Shown in pieces: positions 1 to 8,297 of a DNA stretch of 44,528 nucleotides. Positions within the stretch are counted from its first letter, which is position 1, and each line of letters starts with the position of its first letter. The position numbers were made by a program, and so were the translations under genes. The notes under the pieces were generated by a model. That model saw nothing but the letters and a program-made list of their open reading frames with translations. It searched no databases and was not told where the DNA came from. The DNA is from Candidatus Magasanikbacteria bacterium RIFOXYD2_FULL_41_14 (GTDB taxonomy: Bacteria; Patescibacteriota; Patescibacteriia; Magasanikbacterales; GWA2-37-8): positions 1 to 44,528 of the forward strand of contig MFRE01000007.1 of the NCBI GenBank assembly GCA_001784475.1. Reading direction: 5' to 3'.

Positions 1-347
1 TTTAACGCTTGTTCAGTGCACCACCAATACTCCGCCAGTGTTTCACCTTTCCAAGCAAACACCGGAATTCCCGCCTTCGCAATGGCCGCGGCCGCGTGGT
101 CTTGCGTGGAAAAAATATTACAACTTGCCCAACGCACTTGCGCCCCCAAAGCCGCTAAAGTTTCGGCCAATACTGCCGTCTGAATTGTCATGTGTAATGA
201 TCCAGTTACTTTCAAACCCTTCAATGGTTTTTTGGCTGAATATTTTTTCCGAATTGCCATTAGTCCCGGCATTTCTTTTTCCGCAATGTCAATTTCTTTT
301 CTACCCCAATCGGCCAAACCAATGTCTTTTATTTTGTATTCCGGCAT
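1..347 (-). CDS. ahcY: S-adenosylhomocysteinase, N-terminal part (cut by window edge)
   Basis: Reading leftwards from an ATG at 347, the open frame gives about 115 residues of S-adenosyl-L-homocysteine hydrolase and runs off the window. Family signatures are clear: [42 protein letters not shown] and [15 protein letters not shown]. The enzyme reversibly splits SAH, the product of SAM-dependent methyltransfer, into homocysteine and adenosine in the cytoplasm, using bound NAD. The NAD-binding domain lies outside the window. It is the last visible gene of a leftward cluster that begins with an adenosine-kinase-like gene, which would remove the adenosine product. It starts 36 nt after the preceding stop. 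The call is secure; completeness cannot be judged. Confidence 0.95.
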   Translation of the reverse strand, partial: MPEYKIKDIGLADWGRKEIDIAEKEMPGLMAIRKKYSAKKPLKGLKVTGSLHMTIQTAVLAETLAALGAQVRWASCNIFSTQDHAAAAIAKAGIPVFAWKGETLAEYWWCTEQAL

Positions 348-383
348 AATAATTAAAATAATTATAAATAAAATTCGCGTTTA

Positions 384-1376
384 TCACCAAATTATTTCTA
401 ATGCTAAATAAACCAAATATAAACCGATAAGCACCGCGCCTTCCCATCTTTCCAAACGATTTTTGGTATGTAAAAAAACCATCATCACGACCGAAGCCAC
501 CGCTAAACTAATCGCCGCTAAAATAAAATGTTTCAAAGAAATAATTGAAAATGGAAATAACATTGCCAAAACTCCAATTATTAAAATATTGGCGGACGCG
601 CTCCCCAAAATATCACCGACCACTACCTCCGGATTTTCACGCCGACCGCGCAATATTATCGTCAACTCCGGCAAATTCGTCCCCACTGCCAATACCACGA
701 GTCCCACCCAAACCGCCGGCACATTCCAAGCGGTCATCAGCACCAATGATTGCTCGGTAATGACCCAAGAAAAAACCAATAAACCGGCCAAAGCCAAACC
801 GAATTTAACAACTAATTCCGGCCAAGCATATTCTCGTGTTGGCGGTTCCCAGCCGTTTAACCGGCGATCATAAACCGCGTGCGCCACAAAAAATCCATAA
901 GCAACCATAAGCGCCAAGCCATCCCAGCGCGACAATTCCCGATCCGCGATTAAAAGCAGGGGTAACAATACCACCACCGCCATTAAAATCAAATCCTTAA
1001 CAAAAAACTCACGACGGGCAAAAGGCAAAAATTTCGGCACGAAACGAAATAAATTGAAAGAAGAAAATTTATCACCGGTAAAAATTCCTTCCTTTTGCAA
1101 AACCGCGCTCAAACCAACCAACAAAGTAAAAAGCACCACGATGCCTCCCACTAAATTACCCAAAGACAATTGCGGTTTGCCCTCTAACCCGGCGTTAATC
1201 GCGATAAACAACTCCGGCGCGCTGGTCGCGATTCCCAATAAAAAAAACCCGACCGTAAATTCTCCCCAGCCCAATTTTTTACCAAAAGCGCTAAGAGTTC
1301 TCACTAAAACACCGGCGCATTGACTGATTAAGACCAGCGCGACACCAATAGTAGCCAAAGCGGAAAAAACAATCAT
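384..1376 (-). CDS. CaCA-family cation exchanger, divergent copy
   Basis: 330-residue integral membrane protein with about ten hydrophobic segments in the two-fold repeat layout of the Na+/Ca2+ exchanger (CaCA, YrbG-like) superfamily. The first alpha-repeat reads GIATSAPEL (residues 48-56) followed by GNLVGG; the second reads GTNLPEL (232-238) followed by GDILGSASAN (254-263). The neighbouring paralogue has the textbook GTS.PEL plus GN..GSN..N pattern in both halves. Here the second part of repeat 1 lacks the SN..N residues that line the cation site, so the transported ion may differ. It starts 7 nt after the stop of the paralogue, so the pair is probably one transcript. Family assignment is firm; substrate is unknown. 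Confidence 0.88.
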   Translation of the reverse strand: MIVFSALATIGVALVLISQCAGVLVRTLSAFGKKLGWGEFTVGFFLLGIATSAPELFIAINAGLEGKPQLSLGNLVGGIVVLFTLLVGLSAVLQKEGIFTGDKFSSFNLFRFVPKFLPFARREFFVKDLILMAVVVLLPLLLIADRELSRWDGLALMVAYGFFVAHAVYDRRLNGWEPPTREYAWPELVVKFGLALAGLLVFSWVITEQSLVLMTAWNVPAVWVGLVVLAVGTNLPELTIILRGRRENPEVVVGDILGSASANILIIGVLAMLFPFSIISLKHFILAAISLAVASVVMMVFLHTKNRLERWEGAVLIGLYLVYLALEIIW

Positions 1377-1383
1377 AGTACGT

Positions 1384-2340
1384 TTAACCGCGATAAATTA
1401 AAAATCCAACATAAACAACGTAAAACCCGACAAACATAAACCCCTGCCAGCGATTTAACCGCTGTTTACTATGAATAAACATAAAAGCGAACAATAGCAG
1501 AGTGGCGATAATATTAACGCCAATATCAAAATTAACCGCCGGAGTAAATGGCAATGACAAAATCGTTGAGGTTAGCCCCAAAATCCAAAAAGTGTTAAAA
1601 ATATTGGAACCGACCACATTGCCGATAGCAATATCATCATGGCCATGAATGGTGGCGATAACCGAAGTGGCTAATTCCGGCAATGATGTTCCTATGGCCA
1701 CAATCGTCAGACCAATAAGCGCCTCAGACATTCCGGCAATACGCGCCAAAATAATGGCGTTATCAACCAACAATTTCCCACCCAAAAACAACCCCACTAA
1801 ACCGGCCACAGTTAGGCCGATTGATATTGGCCAAGAATAATCCGAGATCTCATCTTTTGCTCCGGGCTCGGATTTTGCCAAACCATAAGTATAATAAAGA
1901 AAAATTACAAAAAATCCCATTAAAGCCAAACCGTCGGTGCGAGACAAGATATTAAAATCCACTTTATCCAAAAGCGCGTCATTGCCCATTACAAAAACCA
2001 ATAAAATCGCGAGCAAAGCCAAAGGAATTTCTTTCCAAACAGTGTTGCTCCCCACCTTCAGCGCTCGTATCGCGCCGCACACTCCCAAAATCAACAAAAT
2101 ATTGGCGATATTACTACCCACAATATTACCAATGGCAATATCAGCCGAACCGCGCGCCGCGGAAAAAAGATTGACAATTAATTCCGGCGCCGAGGTGCCA
2201 AAAGCCACCACCGTCAAACCGACCACCAGTGGCTTAATACCCAATTTTTTAGCGCCCGAAGCCGCCCCGCGCACCAATCCTTCAGCGCCAAAAATTAAAA
2301 TCACTAAACCGATTACAATAAATAAAATTGGCAAAAACAT
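1384..2340 (-). CDS. Calcium/sodium antiporter, CaCA family (YrbG-like)
   Basis: 318-residue membrane protein with canonical alpha-repeats: GTSAPEL (48-54) with GNIVGSNIAN (71-80), and GTSLPEL (217-223) with GNVVGSNIFN (240-249). These residues form the Ca2+/Na+ binding site in characterised exchangers, so a Na+(or H+)/Ca2+ antiport role at the cytoplasmic membrane is likely. Length matches the YrbG family. The gene lies 5 nt downstream of the PfkB-type kinase and 7 nt upstream of a divergent paralogue, all leftward, suggesting co-transcription. No Shine-Dalgarno sequence is evident. Two adjacent paralogues could act as separate exchangers or as a pair with different ion preference. Confidence 0.92.
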   Translation of the reverse strand: MFLPILFIVIGLVILIFGAEGLVRGAASGAKKLGIKPLVVGLTVVAFGTSAPELIVNLFSAARGSADIAIGNIVGSNIANILLILGVCGAIRALKVGSNTVWKEIPLALLAILLVFVMGNDALLDKVDFNILSRTDGLALMGFFVIFLYYTYGLAKSEPGAKDEISDYSWPISIGLTVAGLVGLFLGGKLLVDNAIILARIAGMSEALIGLTIVAIGTSLPELATSVIATIHGHDDIAIGNVVGSNIFNTFWILGLTSTILSLPFTPAVNFDIGVNIIATLLLFAFMFIHSKQRLNRWQGFMFVGFYVVYVGFLIYRG

Positions 2341-2345
2341 AAAAA

Positions 2346-3287
2346 TTAAAATGCTAATTTTTCATTAAAACTTTTTTGATATCGTTCACTAAATTCCTCT
2401 TTGGTAAATTTATGCGCCTGCGTGCCATAACTCTCTATGGCATAACTAGCCGCCACTGCCCCCATCTGCCCACAAGTTTTCCAGTTATAGCCAAGTTCAT
2501 ATCCAACAAAAAATCCGGCGCGGTAAGCATCCCCTGCCCCAGTCGGATCATCAAACGATTGTGGGGCACAAGCACCCACTTCTACGGTCTCGCCATCGGC
2601 TGTCATAATTACCGACCCTTTTTCACCCAAAGTGGTAATTAATACTTTACAATTTTTTAGCATCTCTTTACTGTCCCAACCAGTGCGTTCCTGCAATAAT
2701 TTAATTTCATAATCATTGCCCACGACAAAATGCGCCTGCGAAATCATTTTTTTCAACTCCATTTCATCAAACGCCGTCATTTGCTGGCCCGGATCAAATA
2801 CAGTTTTGATGCCGGCTTGAAAACAATCCAGCAAATGTTTTTTCATTACTTCCTTATAAGTGGGAGAGATAAGCGCCAAAGTTAAATTCGGTAATCTATC
2901 CACCTCAGTTTCAAGCGAACGATATAAAGGCCCGTTAAAAAAAGCGGTAATTTGATTATCATCGGCATCGGTAGTGATATACGCCGCCGCCGTATTTTGC
3001 TTGTCATCGGTAATAACATTTTCAATATTAATACCAAGTGAACGCAAATGCTCTAAATATTGCCCGCCATCTTTGCCTAAAGTTGACACCAAAAACGAAT
3101 CAACTCCCAATAACTTCATAGTGTAAGCAATATTCCCAGCCGTTCCGCCCCAACTCTGCTCTAATTTATCTACCATAAAGCAAACATTCAAAATGTGCAC
3201 CTGCTCTGGTAAAATATGATTTTTAAAACTATCGGGAAAATTCATGATATGGTCATAAACCAAAGTACCGGATACTAAAATAGACAT
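2346..3287 (-). CDS. PfkB-family kinase, probable adenosine kinase
   Basis: 313 residues of ribokinase/PfkB fold. The N-terminal GGTAGNIAY (47-55) and C-terminal DPTGAGDAYRAGFF (247-260, catalytic Asp253) are the two family signatures. The sequence resembles the archaeal/bacterial adenosine-kinase-like branch rather than fructokinases. It would phosphorylate a nucleoside or sugar with ATP in the cytoplasm. Placement at the head of a leftward cluster ending in S-adenosylhomocysteinase supports adenosine as substrate, since removing adenosine pulls SAH hydrolysis forward. The ATG at 3287 is the only reasonable start; no clear ribosome binding site is seen. Family certain; the substrate is inferred from similarity and context, and inosine-guanosine or ribose kinase is an alternative. 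Confidence 0.85.
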   Translation of the reverse strand: MSILVSGTLVYDHIMNFPDSFKNHILPEQVHILNVCFMVDKLEQSWGGTAGNIAYTMKLLGVDSFLVSTLGKDGGQYLEHLRSLGINIENVITDDKQNTAAAYITTDADDNQITAFFNGPLYRSLETEVDRLPNLTLALISPTYKEVMKKHLLDCFQAGIKTVFDPGQQMTAFDEMELKKMISQAHFVVGNDYEIKLLQERTGWDSKEMLKNCKVLITTLGEKGSVIMTADGETVEVGACAPQSFDDPTGAGDAYRAGFFVGYELGYNWKTCGQMGAVAASYAIESYGTQAHKFTKEEFSERYQKSFNEKLAF

Positions 3288-3480
3288 AGAACCACGAATA
3301 TTTATTCACAAATTTACACGAATACTTTGACGCAAGTGTAATCTTGATTAACAAAACTTACCTAGCAATCAAGCTATTAGTGTTGATTAGTGACATTGAA
3401 TTAATGGTTCTAATATACCAAAAATTATGGGATTTGTCTAACCCCGACAGATACTTACTAAAACGAAAAAATAAATCGCA
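3288..3480. other. Intergenic gap between histidine operon and kinase cluster
   Basis: AT-rich, 193 bases between the end of hisI/E and the start of the PfkB kinase, both leftward. I see no convincing hairpin terminator for the histidine operon and no strong -35/-10 pair for the kinase, so read-through from the operon into the kinase cluster is possible. A rightward open frame here overlaps hisI/E antisense and has no support. Confidence 0.4.
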
Positions 3481-4101
3481 TTATTTTGATTTCTCGCTCC
3501 TTTTTTCCAACTCCAAAATTATTTTACTAAATGGTATATTTCTTTGGACCAATAGTACTGTCAAGTGAAATAATAGATCAGAAAATTCTTCTATCACCCG
3601 TCGATTTGATTTATTTTTACCAGCAATAATTACTTCCGCCGCCTCTTCCCCTATTTTTTGGACAATCCTGTCAATTCCACCTTTAAAGAGAGAACTACTG
3701 TATGAATTTTTTGGTAATTCTTTTTTGCGCGTCCTAAGTAAATTGTATAATTGCGACATAAAATTTAAACCGCCATTGAACGACTCATTAAAACATGAAT
3801 ATCTGCCGGTATGACAGACAGAACCGCTCGGACGAGCCAAAATCAAAATCGTGTCGCCATCGCAATCGTCGGCTATGGATACAACCTGTAAATAATTGCC
3901 CGACTCCTCACCTTTTTCCCATAGACGCTTTTTGCTACGGCTCCAAAATGTTACTTTCCCTGATTCAATTGTCTTTTCTAAAGCCAACTTATTCATAAAA
4001 CCAACCATCAACACCACTTTGGTATCACAATCTTGAATCACCGCCGGCACCAAGCCGTCCAATTTGGAGAAGTTAATTTTTTTAAGAGAAATTTTTTTCA
4101 T
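3481..4101 (-). CDS. hisI: Bifunctional phosphoribosyl-AMP cyclohydrolase / phosphoribosyl-ATP pyrophosphatase
   Basis: 206 residues with the two domains of HisIE. HisI (about 1-110): FWSRSKKRLWEKGEESGNYL-type core, the DCDGD acidic metal site (79-83) and CHTGRYSCF (96-104) with the zinc cysteines. HisE (about 115-206): GEEAAE (151-156) and EEFSDLLFH (171-179), the MazG-like Mg2+ site. It carries out steps 2 and 3 of histidine synthesis, PR-ATP to PR-AMP to ProFAR. The start ATG overlaps the hisA/F stop in an ATGA (4098-4101), giving translational coupling. It is the last gene of the operon, matching the position of hisI/E in E. coli. Length is normal for the fused protein. Confidence 0.96.
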   Translation of the reverse strand: MKKISLKKINFSKLDGLVPAVIQDCDTKVVLMVGFMNKLALEKTIESGKVTFWSRSKKRLWEKGEESGNYLQVVSIADDCDGDTILILARPSGSVCHTGRYSCFNESFNGGLNFMSQLYNLLRTRKKELPKNSYSSSLFKGGIDRIVQKIGEEAAEVIIAGKNKSNRRVIEEFSDLLFHLTVLLVQRNIPFSKIILELEKRSEKSK

Positions 4102-5567
4102 ATTCTTACATTTATATTTTTACTTTTAAGATATTTTTTTAATTCTTTGATACCAATTTGGCCATAGTGGAAAACACTAGCGGCCAAAACCGCATCGGCT
4201 TTCCCGAGCGTGATCGCCTGTAAAAAATCTTGCTTGGAACCGGCGCCACTGGAAGCAATTACCGGTATTTTGACTGTTTCAGCGATTATTTTTAATAACT
4301 CCACGTCAAAACCACGTTTGGTGCCGTCGCGGTCCAAACTATTTACCAACAATTCCCCGGCGCCATTTTTTTCCATCAAACGCGCGAACCCAACCGCGTC
4401 AATTCCAGTGGGCTTACGGCCACTGTCAATAAATACTCGCCAACCGCCGCGATACCGCTTGGCGTCTAAAGAAATTACCAAACATTGAGAGCCAAACCGA
4501 CGGGCGATTTGTTTAACTAAATTCGGATTACGAACGGCCGCGCTACCAAGCGATACTTTATCCGCTCCGGCAGCCAATAATTTTTTTACATCGGCCAACG
4601 AATTAATTCCACCTCCAACGGTAAAAGGAATGTTAATATTTTTAGCAATTTTTTGAACGAGCGTTATTAAAGTTTTTCTTTTTTCAATGGTCGCGGCAAT
4701 ATCCAAAAATACCAACTCATCCGCGCCATTCTGACTGTATGATTTTGCCAACTCCACCGCGTCGCCAATAACCGCCAACTCTTGAAAACGCTTACCTTTA
4801 ACAACTAAACCATCCTTAATATCTAAACAGGGGATAATTCTTTTGGCTAAATTATCGCGCGAAAAATATTTAAACACCGACACTAAATCAATTTGGCCTT
4901 CATAAGCCGCTTTACCAATTACGGCACCGTCAGCACCCAAACGATTTAACCGTCGCAACTGCGCCAAAGTAGTAATACCGCCGGCAACCGTTACTTTAAA
5001 ATTATTTTTAATAACCTTACTGGCCAAAACAAAATTTGGGCCAGAGAGCGTCCCGTCGCGGACAACATCAGTCAGTAAAATTTGATTAATGCCAACGGCT
5101 TTGATTAATTTCAAATATTGGTCAATGCTCATTCCCGCTGCCTGTCGCCATCCGCGCGTCATCACTTGTCCATCTTTAACATCAACCGCGACCACAATTC
5201 TTTCCGCGCCATAGTTAGCAATTAAATTTTTTACTAAATTTTTCTTGAAAACGGCAGTACTAAGTATCACCCGATAAAACCCCGAATCCAAAAACTGCTT
5301 GGCGGTTTTTAAATCGCGAATTCCACCACCGACCGTAATCGGCAAACCGGTGGCTTGAAAAATTTTCTTAATTATTTTTTCGTTTTTAGGGTAACCAAAT
5401 TTAGCGCCATCTAAATCAATAACTTGTAAACACGACGCCCCACTCTCTCTAAATTGCAGAGCGGCAACGACCGGATCAACGGCATAACGCTTAACCCGGC
5501 CGTAATCACCTTGGGTCAAACGCACACAACGTCCGGCAATAATATCAATAGCGGGAATAATTTTCAT
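4098..5567 (-). CDS. hisA-hisF: HisA-HisF fusion: ProFAR isomerase plus IGP synthase cyclase
   Basis: One 489-residue frame encodes two complete half-barrel-repeat TIM barrels. HisA (about 1-234): IIPAIDIIAGRCVRL with Asp8, DLDGAKFG, VAVDVKDG with Asp129, and DVVRDGTLSGP. HisF (about 240-489): KRIIPCLDIKDGLVVKGKRF with Asp249 (equivalent to catalytic Asp11 of T. maritima HisF), ISLDAKR with Asp368 (Asp130 equivalent), SLDRDGTKRGFD and AASVFHYGQIGIKELK at the C-terminus. Both active sites look intact and the linker is only a few residues. HisA isomerises ProFAR to PRFAR; HisF with HisH turns PRFAR into IGP and AICAR. A TTG at 5576 is possible, but the ATG at 5567 begins exactly at MKIIPAID and overlaps the hisH stop as ATGA, so I chose it. 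Confidence 0.96.
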   Translation of the reverse strand: MKIIPAIDIIAGRCVRLTQGDYGRVKRYAVDPVVAALQFRESGASCLQVIDLDGAKFGYPKNEKIIKKIFQATGLPITVGGGIRDLKTAKQFLDSGFYRVILSTAVFKKNLVKNLIANYGAERIVVAVDVKDGQVMTRGWRQAAGMSIDQYLKLIKAVGINQILLTDVVRDGTLSGPNFVLASKVIKNNFKVTVAGGITTLAQLRRLNRLGADGAVIGKAAYEGQIDLVSVFKYFSRDNLAKRIIPCLDIKDGLVVKGKRFQELAVIGDAVELAKSYSQNGADELVFLDIAATIEKRKTLITLVQKIAKNINIPFTVGGGINSLADVKKLLAAGADKVSLGSAAVRNPNLVKQIARRFGSQCLVISLDAKRYRGGWRVFIDSGRKPTGIDAVGFARLMEKNGAGELLVNSLDRDGTKRGFDVELLKIIAETVKIPVIASSGAGSKQDFLQAITLGKADAVLAASVFHYGQIGIKELKKYLKSKNINVRI

Positions 5568-6148
5568 ATGGCGCAAAAATTATTTAATAATTTCAAACCG
5601 GCTAAACCGGATTTTTCCGGGTGAAACTGAACACTATAAAAATTATCACGAGAAATAACGGCCGGAAATTCTACCCCATAATCAGTAGTGGCCAAAACAT
5701 ACTGAGCCGACGCTTGAAAATAATAAGAGTGAGCAAAATAAAAAAACTCATTATTATTAATTCCAGTCAATAATGGTGAACTTCGGGAAAACCGCACGCG
5801 ATTCCAGCCGATCTGTGGAACTTTTAAACCAGCCGGCAACTTAAACACATTGCCCGGTATTACGGAAAGACAACTAACATTATCTTCGGCGGAAAAATCC
5901 GCCAATAATTGCATGCCGAGACATATTCCCAAAAATGGCACTCGGGTACTTTTGATAATTTTATCAATACCACTTTTTTTCAATTCACGCCTAGCGCTTT
6001 TGGCCCGGCCCTGCCCGGGAAAAATTATTTTATTGGCTTTTTTAATTTTTCCCGGGTCAGAACTAATTTCGCAATCATAACCCAACCCCAAAATAGCATT
6101 TTGCAGAGAGCCAACATTCCCTGATTTGTAATCAATTATAACAATCAT
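5564..6148 (-). CDS. hisH: Imidazole glycerol phosphate synthase, glutaminase subunit
   Basis: 194 residues, a class I glutamine amidotransferase of normal HisH length. The nucleophile Cys76 sits in FLGICLGMQ; the partner His176 and Glu178 are in VQFHPEKSG; the N-terminal IIDYKSGNVGSLQNA is typical. HisH hydrolyses glutamine and channels ammonia to HisF, here to the HisF half of the HisA-HisF fusion. The start codon overlaps the hisB stop (ATGA, 6145-6148) and its stop overlaps the fusion start (5564-5567), so stoichiometry is probably set by translational coupling. Nothing is missing from the active site. Confidence 0.96.
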   Translation of the reverse strand: MIVIIDYKSGNVGSLQNAILGLGYDCEISSDPGKIKKANKIIFPGQGRAKSARRELKKSGIDKIIKSTRVPFLGICLGMQLLADFSAEDNVSCLSVIPGNVFKLPAGLKVPQIGWNRVRFSRSSPLLTGINNNEFFYFAHSYYFQASAQYVLATTDYGVEFPAVISRDNFYSVQFHPEKSGLAGLKLLNNFCAI

Positions 6149-6735
6149 ATTTTTCCCTTTGTGCTCGGAACCTCTCCACTATTTTTGACATCAATAGCGA
6201 CGGCCTGACGCAATGCTCGAGCCGTGGCTTTAAAGATCGCTTCCGCCATATGGTGCTCATTGCGTCCATAAGGCAGATTAATATGGATATTGGCCCGAGC
6301 ATTATCCGACAAGGCCTTAAAAAAATCTTCCAATAATTCTGTCGGCAAATCGCCAATTTTTTCTCGCCTAAATTTAACATTCCAAACCAAATAGGAACGA
6401 CCGCCAAAATCAATCACGGCTTGAACCAAAGCTTCATCTAACGGCGCCCAAAAACCATACCGGCCGATACCGCGGCGCTCGCCCAAGGCCTGATCAATCG
6501 CTTGCCCCAAACAGATGCCAACATCCTCCACCGTGTGGTGCTCGTCAATCTCTAAATCCCCTTTAGCCAAAACCGACAAATCAAACAAAGCGTGCTTGGC
6601 CAAAGCTGAAAGCATGTGGTCTAAAAATCCTACCCCGGTATTAATGGAATATTTACCAGTACCGTCCAAATTAAGTGCTACCTCAATTTTGGTTTCCTTG
6701 GTATTGCGGATAATTTTTGCAGTTCTATTTTTCAT
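6145..6735 (-). CDS. hisB: Imidazoleglycerol-phosphate dehydratase
   Basis: 196 residues, the length of monofunctional HisB. Signatures: FLDHML (37-42), DEHHTVEDVGICLG (64-77) with the metal-binding histidines, the second HHMAEAIFKA repeat and the C-terminal SGEVPSTKG. It dehydrates IGP to imidazole-acetol phosphate (step 6) in a Mn2+-dependent reaction. In E. coli this domain is fused behind a histidinol phosphatase; here the two are separate genes joined by a 4-base ATGA overlap (6732-6735), which looks like the split state of the same arrangement. Confidence 0.96.
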   Translation of the reverse strand: MKNRTAKIIRNTKETKIEVALNLDGTGKYSINTGVGFLDHMLSALAKHALFDLSVLAKGDLEIDEHHTVEDVGICLGQAIDQALGERRGIGRYGFWAPLDEALVQAVIDFGGRSYLVWNVKFRREKIGDLPTELLEDFFKALSDNARANIHINLPYGRNEHHMAEAIFKATARALRQAVAIDVKNSGEVPSTKGKI

Positions 6736-7241
6736 AAAATTACCTTAAAAGTAGTATTAGTTTTTATCTCCACGAATTTTAGCCCTAACTTTTCCGCGAA
6801 TTTTTTATCGGTATGGCTATTCCCTATTACCACACTGTTCACTCGATCAATATTTTCCATCATCGGCAAATTATCAACTAAACCGGTCTTTGGTTTGCGA
6901 CAGTTGCAATCATCGACTGGCAAGTGCGTACAAATTAAAATCATCTCAAAAATAATTCCACTATCTTCACATATCTCTAATAATTTATTTTGCGGGCTAT
7001 CGAAACTCGGCCGCGGAAATATCTCAGCACCAAGTCCATCTTGATTGGATATCATCACCAACCGATACCCAGCCGCCACCAATTTCTGCAAACCATTAAT
7101 AACACCCGGCAAAATTTTTAATTTTCCTAAGCTGTCAATTTGATAAGGAACATCGCCCGGTTTGGTTTCTTTTAGCGTCGGTTCATGAATCAAAGTCCCG
7201 TCCCGATCAATAAAAGCGTATTTGGTTAATTGTTCAGACAT
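6732..7241 (-). CDS. hisB-N: Histidinol-phosphatase, HAD type (HisB N-terminal-like)
   Basis: 169 residues strongly resembling the N-terminal phosphatase half of E. coli HisB. HAD motif 1 is FIDRDGTLI (nucleophile Asp12, acid-base Asp14); motif 2 is MISNQDG; zinc-loop ligands are Cys104, His106, Cys112 and Cys114 (CTHLPVDDCNC), followed by RKPK. Motif 4 reads VIGNSHTD: the usual first Asp of GD...D is Asn141, while Asp145 remains. It would dephosphorylate histidinol phosphate (step 8). It starts inside the end of hisC (16-nt overlap) and is coupled to hisB. The Asn may alter Mg2+ binding; see findings. A sugar-heptose phosphatase (GmhB) is the alternative but context argues against it. Confidence 0.9.
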   Translation of the reverse strand: MSEQLTKYAFIDRDGTLIHEPTLKETKPGDVPYQIDSLGKLKILPGVINGLQKLVAAGYRLVMISNQDGLGAEIFPRPSFDSPQNKLLEICEDSGIIFEMILICTHLPVDDCNCRKPKTGLVDNLPMMENIDRVNSVVIGNSHTDKKFAEKLGLKFVEIKTNTTFKVIL

Positions 7242-8293
7242 ACTTTTTTATAAACTTCAATAAACTGACGCGTCTGTACCGCGGTGCCAAAACTTAACCG
7301 CAAGGTGCCATCAAAACCATAACCACGCCGAGGCCGAAGCAAAAAACCATTATCTTTCAAAGTCATGAACACCTTCTCGGGATTAACCGGGCGAAATAAA
7401 ATAAAATCCGCGACGCTCGGGTAGAAAAAAATTTTATTATCAGTAAAAAAATTTTCTACCAACGGCTTAGATACCATCATCACTTCCCGCACATACACGC
7501 GTAATGGCTCTAAATTACTCAGCACCGCCCGCACGGCCGCGAGCGCGACCATATTCACATCATATGGCCCACGAATTTTAATCAATTCATCAATCACAGC
7601 GGATGCAGCCACCACATAGCCCACTCGTAGAGCGGCCAAACCAAAGGCCTTGGAAAATGTACGAGTAATAATCAAATTAGGATAACTGGATAACAATGAC
7701 GTCGCCGACTCACCAGAATACTCCACATAAGCCTCGTCAACCAACACCACCGCTTTTTTAGCCACGTCCAAAATCCGCCTGATATCAGCGACTGAAAGCA
7801 AAGTTGCCGTCGGATTATTGGGGTTACAAACTACGATTAGCTTGACACTCTCATCAACGACATCTAACACCGCTTGCAACGGAAACGCCCCACTAGCGCG
7901 ATCATATTGTGGTGTCAGAACCTCATTACCGTTTACTCCGGCGCACTGATAGAACATCGCGAAACTGGGTGATGGTATAATTACCTTATCACCCTCACCA
8001 GCAAAAGCCCGAAATATTAAATCAATGGCTTGGTCCGAACCATTGGACAATAAAATATTTTCCGCCTTAACTCCGGCATATTGCGCCACCAGTTGATTGA
8101 CATCGCCATACTCCGGGTAACACTGTAAACGATTTTCCGCTACAAACTTAACTAAAGCCGCGTCAACAACTTGCCCATACGGCTCGGTGCGTTCATTAAA
8201 ATCCAACAAAAACCCGCGGTAAGCGCGCCGGCCGCTAAGGGGTGGGCAATAGGGCGCCAACCGCGCGACTGATTTTCTCACTAAATTATTCAT
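7226..8293 (-). CDS. hisC: Histidinol-phosphate aminotransferase
   Basis: 355 residues, fold-type I PLP enzyme. CNPNNPT (156-162), DEAYVEY (186-192), the PLP lysine Lys215 in TRTFSKAFGLA and LRVGY with Arg223 are all present, as is the C-terminal LRLSFGT. It transaminates imidazole-acetol phosphate to histidinol phosphate with glutamate (step 7). I start it at the ATG at 8293, 4 nt after the hisD stop; the open frame continues upstream to 8560, but that part is antisense-frame noise over hisD and has no family similarity. No Shine-Dalgarno sequence is visible. Confidence 0.95.
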   Translation of the reverse strand: MNNLVRKSVARLAPYCPPLSGRRAYRGFLLDFNERTEPYGQVVDAALVKFVAENRLQCYPEYGDVNQLVAQYAGVKAENILLSNGSDQAIDLIFRAFAGEGDKVIIPSPSFAMFYQCAGVNGNEVLTPQYDRASGAFPLQAVLDVVDESVKLIVVCNPNNPTATLLSVADIRRILDVAKKAVVLVDEAYVEYSGESATSLLSSYPNLIITRTFSKAFGLAALRVGYVVAASAVIDELIKIRGPYDVNMVALAAVRAVLSNLEPLRVYVREVMMVSKPLVENFFTDNKIFFYPSVADFILFRPVNPEKVFMTLKDNGFLLRPRRGYGFDGTLRLSFGTAVQTRQFIEVYKKVCLNN

Positions 8294-8297
8294 ATAA

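Noticed and set aside
38-411. Rightward frames at the left end
   Set aside because: They are antisense to the clear S-adenosylhomocysteinase start and have no family similarity.
3344-3568. 74-codon rightward frame after hisI/E
   Set aside because: Its 3' part is antisense to the HisE domain; no ribosome binding site or recognised sequence.
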